Shown: one piece after another, positions 1 through 5,464 of the stretch
How positions within the stretch are numbered: position 1 is the stretch's first letter
Layout: the number at the start of each line of letters is the position of its first letter
Assembly (NCBI GenBank): GCA_023301015.1
Contig: JALZVI010000143.1
Coordinates: 1 to 6,170, forward strand
Source of the DNA: Rickettsiales bacterium
GTDB lineage: Bacteria > Pseudomonadota > Alphaproteobacteria > Rickettsiales > 21-14-0-20-44-7
DNA: 6,170 nucleotides
Direction of reading: 5' to 3'
The notes under the pieces: generated by a model
What the model was told of the DNA's origin: nothing
Database searches by the model: none
The model's input: only the letters and a program-made list of their open reading frames with translations
Position numbers and translations under genes: made by a program

Positions 1-2630
1 TTATCAAATTCATGTTCAATTTCTTCTCGCTTAGCTTTCGCTATATTCTCACTCAAAGCGTGCTTGCCGCTGCCGTTGCTATTAGTCAAAAACGCCAAGT
101 CAAAGCCCTCTTGTATGCTCAGCCCCACAATAGCACAGCTTGAGTCTACACTATTACTCTGCTCAACCAGCTTTTCACCCAAAGCCTCGAGCCTTCCAAG
201 AATATCCTGTCGCAAGTTGCCACCGCCAATAAAACCAAAATGGCAATAGGCGTGCTGCCCCGCTTCACTGTAGCCAATCGTCCTAACTTTCGTCGCGTCT
301 GTTGATAGCGACTTTTCCTTATCCGCCTGCTCAACAACAACCCGCTCCCCTGCTCGCGAGCCAACCGTTCCTGCATCTCTGCAAGTGCTATACTCAAAAA
401 TTTGATCCATCGCCTCACCCAAACGCGAATGGCCAAAATGGATACCTTGATAATACTCCAGCTGCGCCGCAGTTGAATTAACAATCTCCTGAATTGGAGT
501 TGCCGAGTTCGTAAAATCAGCCTGCCCTCTCCTTGCAGGAGTGATATGCTCTTTGCCATTCCAACGTTTTGACGCCACAAGCCCATGGCACAACAACTCA
601 CCAATATACGCCGCCGCTGAAGCCGTGCTGTTTAGCAAAGCAAAATTATCAATCCCCTGAACCGTATCTTTGATAAAGTTATACGTTCCCTGCATGTTCA
701 ATTGCGCGCGATAACTCTTGCCACCTTTACGCATAGAATCCGTCTGAGAACCACCTTCATAAATACGGCAACCCAAGCCATATTTATGCGCAACTTCAAT
801 ACCAATTCTGTGAGCATCGCCAATTCCACCACGCGCAGCAGTTGTCCCGCCGCGACGAGTATTGTCACTATGCGCAAGCTGGAACTCAAAATATATAACA
901 TCTTCCAAGCCATAACGCCCTGCCGTTTGATTCCGAATAGCGTTATCAACTTCGCCTTTCTTTGCATGAAAATCTTTCTTCGATGGGTCTAAACTCTTTA
1001 TTTTCTGCTCAAGCTCATCACTCAAATCGAACTTCGGATCTTCCTTAAATTTATCAAGCGAATAGCCAACTAAGTAGCTGAAAAACTCCTTGTCAGAAAC
1101 TATCTCTTCCAGCGTCTTGCCAATATCAAGCAAAATCTCTGGCTCTTCAAATAGCGGCAATGCCAAAATCTGCTTCTCCAACCCAAGTGCCTTCAGCAGC
1201 ACCAACATCTCTTTCAACTGCTGCGGCTTTTCTGCCTCGGCAAGAACTTGCGATGGGAACATATCTGGATTTCTCGCAGCAGATTGCAAACGCGCGATTG
1301 TGTTATAGAAAATAGCATTATTCGTATCGCCAGTATCCGCATACTGATAATCCGCCGCTTTCGCTTCATCTGGCACTTTATTCATAGCGCTAGCAACTCT
1401 GGCTTTCAAAACATCCAAGCTCCTAGGGTCTAGCAAACCATTCAGCACAGCTTGCTTTTGCTCGTCATCCAAATCTTCATAGCCCTTGCCAGAAACGCCA
1501 GAGAACTTCTCCACATCAGCTTCTGTCAGAAACTTACCAATCACAAGCGCCAGCAATTCCGCCGTTTCACGAAATTCGATATGACCAAGCGAAACGCCCC
1601 AGTCACGAACATCCCGCAACCCTTCCAGCGCCGCCGCTTCTTTGCTCGCATCATATCTATTCTGGAAAAACTCGCCCAATTCCTTATGGAGCTTACCGGT
1701 TTCCTCAGCATCCAAATTCGCCAAATTCTCAAGACGCCCCTTAAGTTCATCAGTTTTAGAATCCTGCACAAGCTTGCCTAGGATTGAAATAAACCTATCC
1801 GCCGCAGCCTCGCGCCTTCTCGGAATAGCCGCATCCAAACTCGCCGCCGTAATATTCTGATTCCCATCCTTATCTCCAGATGATCCCCAATCGCCATGGC
1901 TAGTCTTAATCTCCAGCTCAGCAGGGTTATATTCATCGCCAAACTTGCGGCTCAAAGCCACGTCAAACATGCGATAAAGCTCATGCCCACCTTCGGCAAT
2001 TGCCAGCATATAATGCGTCATAAAATCAGCTTCATCGGCGGGGGTTAGGTTCTTATCCACAACAGCAGTGAAGTCGGGGGCATTAAACGCCTCCAGGCAT
2101 TCGTCAACCTTGCTCCCATCATCCGCAAAAAGGCCGTTTTGCAAGTCACGCATCAAAACCGCATATGGCAGCTTGCCCACAAATGTTGGATGAGCCGTCA
2201 GAATCCTCTGAACCTCGACAGTTTGTATATGCTCAAGCATTTGCTCCAGCGTCAAATCTTCCGACAAAGTATCAACCGTGCCATCAACAATATCCTGCAT
2301 CGCGCCAGAATTGAACGCCGCCTTCAGCTCTGCCATTTCATGCAAACTATGCAGCATCCCCGTAATATCCAAAAGCTTCACGCTTTCCTTCACAGATAAA
2401 TCCTTGCCCGCAATCATCTCCTGCAACTTCGCCTCACGCTGCGCAAACAAAGGCTCTTCAGAATCTGCATCATAACCAAAAGCACGATCGCCATGCTCAA
2501 TGCTGTTCAAATAGAACTCACCAAATTCCGCAGCAATCTCAGCAACCTGCTCGCTTTCAATGCTACGCAGCAAGCGCTCCCAAAGGTTCTTCCTAATTAC
2601 GCTAGCCGATTTTGATGCAAGTATATCCAC
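1..2630 (-). CDS. Divergent phosphoenolpyruvate carboxylase homologue, 3' end beyond the window
   Basis: An open frame of 876 codons runs from a GTG at 2630 to the left edge without a stop. A TAG lies nine codons upstream in frame, so GTG with AGGAG four bases before it is the best start. The translation matches the order of PEP carboxylase motifs: LTAHPTF (144-150; normally LTAHPTE), GDKDGN (252-257; normally GDRDGNP), IEFRET (351-356; IDIRQE), LPLFEE (491-496; APLFET), AHSDNTRRGG (586-595; GYSDSAKDAG), TVQG (656-659; TEQG), GSRAGER (757-763; GSRPAKR) and VRTIGY (782-787; LRAIPW). The presumed Mg2+ ligands E495 and D589 and the PEP-contacting R354 remain. The HGRGG loop is replaced by YEGGSQ (624-629), so normal PEP carboxylation is doubtful. 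About 57 extra residues lie between E495 and D589. By alignment with the family, some 100-150 C-terminal residues should lie outside. I am confident of the family and unsure of the activity. It may be a paralogue with a new substrate or a structural role. Confidence 0.8.
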   Translation of the reverse strand, partial: MDILASKSASVIRKNLWERLLRSIESEQVAEIAAEFGEFYLNSIEHGDRAFGYDADSEEPLFAQREAKLQEMIAGKDLSVKESVKLLDITGMLHSLHEMAELKAAFNSGAMQDIVDGTVDTLSEDLTLEQMLEHIQTVEVQRILTAHPTFVGKLPYAVLMRDLQNGLFADDGSKVDECLEAFNAPDFTAVVDKNLTPADEADFMTHYMLAIAEGGHELYRMFDVALSRKFGDEYNPAELEIKTSHGDWGSSGDKDGNQNITAASLDAAIPRRREAAADRFISILGKLVQDSKTDELKGRLENLANLDAEETGKLHKELGEFFQNRYDASKEAAALEGLRDVRDWGVSLGHIEFRETAELLALVIGKFLTEADVEKFSGVSGKGYEDLDDEQKQAVLNGLLDPRSLDVLKARVASAMNKVPDEAKAADYQYADTGDTNNAIFYNTIARLQSAARNPDMFPSQVLAEAEKPQQLKEMLVLLKALGLEKQILALPLFEEPEILLDIGKTLEEIVSDKEFFSYLVGYSLDKFKEDPKFDLSDELEQKIKSLDPSKKDFHAKKGEVDNAIRNQTAGRYGLEDVIYFEFQLAHSDNTRRGGTTAARGGIGDAHRIGIEVAHKYGLGCRIYEGGSQTDSMRKGGKSYRAQLNMQGTYNFIKDTVQGIDNFALLNSTASAAAYIGELLCHGLVASKRWNGKEHITPARRGQADFTNSATPIQEIVNSTAAQLEYYQGIHFGHSRLGEAMDQIFEYSTCRDAGTVGSRAGERVVVEQADKEKSLSTDATKVRTIGYSEAGQHAYCHFGFIGGGNLRQDILGRLEALGEKLVEQSNSVDSSCAIVGLSIQEGFDLAFLTNSNGSGKHALSENIAKAKREEIEHEFD

Positions 2631-2634
2631 TTCA

Positions 2635-2639
2635 CTCCT
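2635..2639 (-). promoter_or_regulatory. Ribosome binding site of the PEP-carboxylase-like gene
   Basis: The minus strand reads AGGAG, then TGAA, then GTG. This decides the GTG at 2630 as the start, since no ATG or TTG in frame lies nearby. A second GTG begins inside the same stretch but is out of frame. The four-base spacing is shorter than usual. The 5' end of the site is shared with the last bases of the inverted repeat at 2638-2657, so pairing there could hide part of it. Confidence 0.65.
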
Positions 2640-2657
2640 GTTAATTTTACTTAACAG
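2638..2657. repeat. Perfect 7-bp inverted repeat, possible operator or 5'-UTR hairpin
   Basis: The arms CTGTTAA (2638-2644) and TTAACAG (2651-2657) are perfect reverse complements around a six-base spacer. The element lies between the promoter hexamers and the start codon of the carboxylase-like gene and touches its ribosome binding site. As DNA it has the form of a dimeric repressor operator. As RNA it would be an AT-rich hairpin near the transcript's 5' end. Which role applies cannot be told from the sequence. Confidence 0.5.
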
Positions 2658-2686
2658 TTTCTATATTATACATAAAGCTATGTCAA
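2658..2686 (-). promoter_or_regulatory. Promoter region of the PEP-carboxylase-like gene
   Basis: The minus strand has a perfect TTGACA (2686-2681) and a perfect TATAAT (2670-2665), but only ten bases separate them, too few for one sigma-70 promoter. TTGACA with TAGAAA (2663-2658) has the ideal 17-base spacing but a 4/6 -10 box. TATAAT could instead act with a poor upstream -35. Either way transcription would begin at about 2658-2651, right at the inverted repeat. This supports transcription of the carboxylase-like gene independently of the gene pair upstream. Confidence 0.5.
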
Positions 2687-2721
2687 CGCTTAATGCACGG
2701 GATATATCGCAATATTAGCAC

Positions 2722-2739
2722 AAGCAGGCTTACCTGCTC
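2722..2739 (-). terminator. Small hairpin over the stop codon of the C26 hydrolase gene, doubtful terminator
   Basis: On the minus strand GAGCAGG pairs with CCTGCTT (six Watson-Crick pairs plus one G-U) around a TAAG loop that contains the stop codon TAA. No run of T follows, so intrinsic termination is weak at best. It may instead protect the 3' end of the message or cause partial termination before the next gene. Confidence 0.25.
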
Positions 2740-3704
2740 TGCACACTCATGGCGGACCACTCCATAAAACCAACATCGTTATTAATTTTTTTGAATGTAG
2801 CATAATCCGTGATTGTCTTGAACATCTTAGCTATATCACCCGTCGCATTAGCTTCTGGGTGCCATTGCATACCTACAACCATAGACTTCTCAGGATTTTC
2901 AAAACCTTCCATAATAGGAACATCATCCCCAGCTAAAGATATGGCAGAGCATTTCAGACCACCTGGCAACTCATGATCAGCTCCTAAAATTATCCCCTGG
3001 TGATGCTTACTAGTTTCACTAACAACTATCTCCTCATCATAATCACGAGGCAACCCTAGAACAGTCTTATACAAATTATGAGTAATCGTACCGGGCTTTA
3101 TTCCAACATCATGAGCAACATTTTTATTATTAATTATTGGAGACTTTCTTCCAACCAACAAATCTTCTACAAAACCACCTGCAGCATACTCAACATTAAA
3201 ATGAGATTCCTCCCCATCGTAAAACTCTGCACGATGCACACCTCTAGTTTTTTCAGGTACATGCTGCGAGAACATACCATTAATCTCTTTCTTCGGGGTC
3301 ATCATCACCATGCCAAGCTGATAGCCTCTACATATCATCAAGATTGGCTTGTCATGCTCCAAAGCAGTTTTTATCATTGCCGACTCAACCTCATCACGAA
3401 CGCAAAGCTCGCCACGTTTATCTGTAAAAGGGTGAGGTTCTTGCCCATAATATTCAGGTTTAATATCATAACCGCCAGGTATAATTACCAAATCAGCTTT
3501 AGCTGCTCTTTCTTTGGCTCTTTGAACTAATCCAGTTACAAAAGAGTCTCTCCTATGCGCCTGATCAAGAGGGACTTCGTGCAAGATTCTCTGAACCTCG
3601 ACACCACAAGCATGACGCAAAATCGGGGGGAGATAGGCTGAGATTTTCCCAGCACTAATATCGCTCATAATTACATTAAGGTCTTTCAGGCGCTGCTTTT
3701 GCAT
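2730..3704 (-). CDS. Class I glutamine-amidotransferase-like hydrolase (peptidase C26, PuuD-like)
   Basis: The product is 324 residues from the ATG at 3704, which has AGGA (3717-3714) nine bases upstream. The frame is open to a TTG at 3740, but that start has no such site. DLVIIPGGYDIKPEYYG (71-87) and the nucleophile elbow MICRGYQ (123-129, Cys125) are typical of gamma-glutamyl-GABA hydrolase and related C26 enzymes. KHHQG (233-237) matches the substrate-side His-Gln region, and GMQWHPE (278-284) supplies His282 and Glu284, so the Cys-His-Glu triad is complete. No signal peptide is visible, so it is probably cytoplasmic. At 324 residues it is longer than E. coli PuuD (about 254), mainly in the stretch between the Cys and His motifs. 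The family cleaves gamma-glutamyl amides. Its overlap with the ligase gene suggests it hydrolyses that enzyme's product or a related amide. The exact substrate is unknown. Confidence 0.85.
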   Translation of the reverse strand: MQKQRLKDLNVIMSDISAGKISAYLPPILRHACGVEVQRILHEVPLDQAHRRDSFVTGLVQRAKERAAKADLVIIPGGYDIKPEYYGQEPHPFTDKRGELCVRDEVESAMIKTALEHDKPILMICRGYQLGMVMMTPKKEINGMFSQHVPEKTRGVHRAEFYDGEESHFNVEYAAGGFVEDLLVGRKSPIINNKNVAHDVGIKPGTITHNLYKTVLGLPRDYDEEIVVSETSKHHQGIILGADHELPGGLKCSAISLAGDDVPIMEGFENPEKSMVVGMQWHPEANATGDIAKMFKTITDYATFKKINNDVGFMEWSAMSVQSR

Positions 3705-5046
3705 AATCACTCTTCCTTTCGTTTTCAACTCTTTCAGCAAAATCTACTAGCTCTTTACTACGATCAACAATTGCACCGCGTTTAACTACATTTGGACTAT
3801 GGTCCATATCCACGATCTTACTTAACTTTTCTCGCCTCGCAGACATTCCATGGCGTCTTCCATAGTAGTTCTCTGCCATTTTCAAACTCTTGGTCATAAC
3901 TCTCTCAGCTTCTTCTAGAGAAAGAGGGATTTTAAAACGCTCTGCCAGAAGCTTTTCTTCCGATAAAGGCTCAACATCTTCGCCTGCAGCTCTTGCAATC
4001 TGCCGCTCGCTCCACATCTCCAAACCATCCGCAAAAATGCGTATATTTGCTTCAATCAACTCATATGCCATCACCGCAAGCTCGGGATAAGCCGTTCTGT
4101 TTGGATGCCCGGCCGCCTCTGGCCCTGCAACCCTAACTTCTAGCCTTAGCGGCCCAGAATCAGCATTATTACCACTAACTCCATCTTCAACTCTGCCGCA
4201 AACCCTGCCAGCACCACGGAAAATTGCTGTTGGATAATTACCGCGCTCTTTACGATTACCAACCCTAATGCTTTTAGGCCCAAGCAGCTCAGCATCAGTG
4301 AAACGAACATAGCAACTTCTAGACGGCGCAAAGACCGGAAATGCATCTCTAACATTAGCATTGCAAGCATGCCCTACGCACAGAGCTAGCTCACTCAAGT
4401 CCTTTTCTTCTCCGCTCCCAAAAGTTTGAGCAGAAAGCAAGTCTTCGCCACCAGCAAATAAGGAGGTATTTAGATGAATACTTGAAGAAGTTGTTTCTTG
4501 GTGCGGACGAGTTGCAAGGCTGATTCTTTTCAAGCCAACTCCTTCTGCAGACTGAATCAATCGCTCATAAACAATATCTAACCATCTCGCGGCGCCAACT
4601 GAATTAAGCGGAGGACAAACAAGCTCTTTTTGGCTAAATGCAACCATTTCCGGTTTACGTTCAAATGTTGAGCCATCTTCTCTCTGCCCAAGACCATGCT
4701 CAACACCCACCTGCATACGTATATCAGGCTCCATATCAACACGAACTCCTTTTTTTCCACCACCAAAAAGTTCGTTAAGGCCTGCGTGCTGAGCCTTTTT
4801 AGGCATGTAGCTATCTCTCTTGCCCTCGGACCGAACACCCGATTGCGACATCATTTCAAATCTCTTCTGCGCAGACTCTTTTCCAGCAACTGTATTGAAT
4901 TCCACCTCAGTCCCCACTCTCAACTTCAACTCCTTTGGGGACGAGATAATACCATGCTCCATCAATAATTCAGCAATCTTATCCAACTGCATATTTATCA
5001 AAGCTTCTGTTCTTTCTATATCTTCTGTTCTTGTAATTCCTGACAT
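3676..5046 (-). CDS. Glutamine-synthetase-fold amide ligase (GlnA/PuuA superfamily, lacks beta-grasp domain)
   Basis: The product is 456 residues from the ATG at 5046; the frame is open to a TTG at 5082, inside a promoter-like sequence. Glutamine synthetase motifs occur in order: GTEVEF (45-50; family E-x-E), EMVAFSQKE (133-141; family E-x5-Q-x-E), SSIHLNTSLF (188-197; family GMHVHQSL), NRKER (264-268) and RLEVRVAGPEA (301-311; family RIEFR). The spacings E49-E133 (84) and E141-H191 (50) are close to those of enteric GlnA (81 and 49, from memory). E47, E49, E133, E141, H191 and E303 would supply both metal sites, so an ATP-dependent ligase that activates a carboxylate as acyl phosphate is expected. 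Only about 44 residues precede the first motif, so the usual N-terminal beta-grasp domain is missing. The C-terminus (395-456) is a basic, probably helical extension. The gene overlaps the C26 hydrolase by 29 bases. A gamma-glutamylcysteine-ligase-like role is an alternative. Confidence 0.75.
   Translation of the reverse strand: MSGITRTEDIERTEALINMQLDKIAELLMEHGIISSPKELKLRVGTEVEFNTVAGKESAQKRFEMMSQSGVRSEGKRDSYMPKKAQHAGLNELFGGGKKGVRVDMEPDIRMQVGVEHGLGQREDGSTFERKPEMVAFSQKELVCPPLNSVGAARWLDIVYERLIQSAEGVGLKRISLATRPHQETTSSSIHLNTSLFAGGEDLLSAQTFGSGEEKDLSELALCVGHACNANVRDAFPVFAPSRSCYVRFTDAELLGPKSIRVGNRKERGNYPTAIFRGAGRVCGRVEDGVSGNNADSGPLRLEVRVAGPEAAGHPNRTAYPELAVMAYELIEANIRIFADGLEMWSERQIARAAGEDVEPLSEEKLLAERFKIPLSLEEAERVMTKSLKMAENYYGRRHGMSARREKLSKIVDMDHSPNVVKRGAIVDRSKELVDFAERVENERKSDYAKAAPERP
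3714..3717 (-). promoter_or_regulatory. Ribosome binding site of the C26 hydrolase gene
   Basis: The minus strand reads AAAGGAAGAG before the ATG at 3704, with AGGA nine bases upstream. It lies inside the end of the ligase gene and favours the ATG over the in-frame TTG at 3740. The resulting 29-base overlap (3676-3704) suggests translational coupling. Confidence 0.6.
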
Positions 5047-5053
5047 GGCCGTT

Positions 5054-5082
5054 GTATTAACGCAAATTAACAAGGACGTCAA
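5054..5082 (-). promoter_or_regulatory. Candidate promoter of the ligase-hydrolase pair
   Basis: The minus strand has TTGACG (5082-5077, 5/6 match to a -35 box), exactly 17 bases, then TAATAC (5059-5054, a poor 3/6 -10 box). Seven bases follow before the ATG at 5046, so transcription would start at or beside the first codon and give a leaderless message. This agrees with the lack of any purine-rich ribosome binding site before that ATG. The spacer holds a direct repeat GTTAAT-TTGC-GTTAAT (5071-5056) with ten-base periodicity. Confidence 0.4.
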
Positions 5083-5219
5083 ACTAAACTTAAAAAAACA
5101 TGCATTTAACCACTAATGTAGCATTTTTCTGCTCGAATTCCTCCATAATAGTCCATAACGATGCTTATTCAGAATTTTTATCAATAAAACTAGGTTATTT
5201 TTCATTTCCCACTTGATAT
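5083..5219. other. Upstream region between the ligase gene and tRNA-Asp, no gene seen
   Basis: This AT-rich stretch separates divergently oriented genes. On the minus strand it contains a seven-T run and a GGAGG (5144-5140), but no start codon at a useful distance and only trivial frames of 16-18 codons. I see no terminator, riboswitch or repeat that can be named. Confidence 0.4.
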
Positions 5220-5225
5220 GATAAT
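5220..5225 (+). promoter_or_regulatory. Possible -10 box for tRNA-Asp
   Basis: GATAAT matches the -10 consensus at 5/6 and lies about 35 bases before the mature tRNA end, leaving a short 5' leader for RNase P. No convincing -35 box stands 16-18 bases upstream. A TTGATA at 5213-5218 could instead be a -35 with GCTAAT (5234-5239) at 15-base spacing. Confidence 0.3.
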
Positions 5226-5259
5226 TGTTTGCTGCTAATTACTCCATCCTATCCAGTGC

Positions 5260-5336
5260 GGGGGTGTAGCTCAGCTGGTTAGAGCGCTGCCCTGTCACGG
5301 CAGAGGTCGCGGGTTCGAATCCCGTCACTCCCGCCA
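5260..5336 (+). tRNA. tRNA-Asp (anticodon GTC)
   Basis: All four arms can be drawn. The acceptor stem is GGGGGTG (5260-5266) with CACTCCC (5326-5332). The D stem is GCTC with GAGC. The anticodon stem is CTGCC (5287-5291) with GGCAG (5299-5303), around the loop CTGTCAC with GTC at 5294-5296. The T arm has the standard TTCGAAT loop. The discriminator is G, as expected for Asp, and CCA is encoded (5334-5336). Length is 77 bases with the CCA. It is a single tRNA, not part of a visible cluster, and is transcribed opposite to every protein gene here. No obvious T-run terminator follows. Confidence 0.97.
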
Positions 5337-5380
5337 TTTCTCTTCCAATAGAATCCGATGAAGTAATAAGAGCTAGAGAT

Positions 5381-5399
5381 AGCCTTACTACTTAAGGCT
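5381..5399. other. Short hairpin downstream of tRNA-Asp, not a clear terminator
   Basis: AGCCTTA (5381-5387) and TAAGGCT (5393-5399) form a perfect 7-bp stem with a five-base loop, between the convergent tRNA and membrane-protein genes. No T-run follows on either strand, so it may be a weak two-way terminator or a chance palindrome. A second weaker stem on the minus strand (5455-5451 with 5434-5430, followed by TTTGCTTT) lies closer to the membrane-protein stop and is an equally uncertain terminator for it. Confidence 0.3.
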
Positions 5400-5464
5400 C
5401 ATTACCTTCAGCAACAATCACAAAGCAAAGGCCGCAGCTAATCTACGCGCCAGCCCCACACAAA

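Noticed and set aside
116..123. EHGLGQRE in the ligase (protein residues 116-123) as the second glutamine-synthetase metal motif
   Set aside because: It resembles the family pattern, but EMVAFSQKE at residues 133-141 fits the distances to the E-x-E and His motifs better, so that one was preferred. Positions here are protein residues, not window bases.
146..967. Minus-strand frames of 152 and 89 codons (146-604 and 698-967)
   Set aside because: They are out-of-frame readings of the carboxylase-like gene, whose frame carries the family motifs without interruption.
1452..2475. Several plus-strand frames of 65-109 codons in this stretch
   Set aside because: All are antisense shadows of the carboxylase-like gene, rich in Ser, Cys and Arg, with no motif or ribosome binding site.
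3078..3530. 150-codon plus-strand open frame antisense to the C26 hydrolase gene
   Set aside because: It lies entirely within a gene with clear motifs, has no ribosome binding site or recognisable domain, and its composition looks like the reverse reading of the hydrolase.
4146..4838. Minus-strand frames at 4146-4370 and 4578-4838 inside the ligase gene
   Set aside because: They overlap the glutamine-synthetase motifs in another frame and show no domain of their own.
5140..5144. GGAGG on the minus strand as the ribosome binding site of a leader peptide
   Set aside because: No start codon stands 5-12 bases downstream, and the nearby ATG frames are only 16-18 codons long and badly placed.
5260..5336. 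tRNA-Asp as an integration site for a mobile element
   Set aside because: No second copy of the tRNA 3' end is visible elsewhere in the window, and no integrase or transposase is present.
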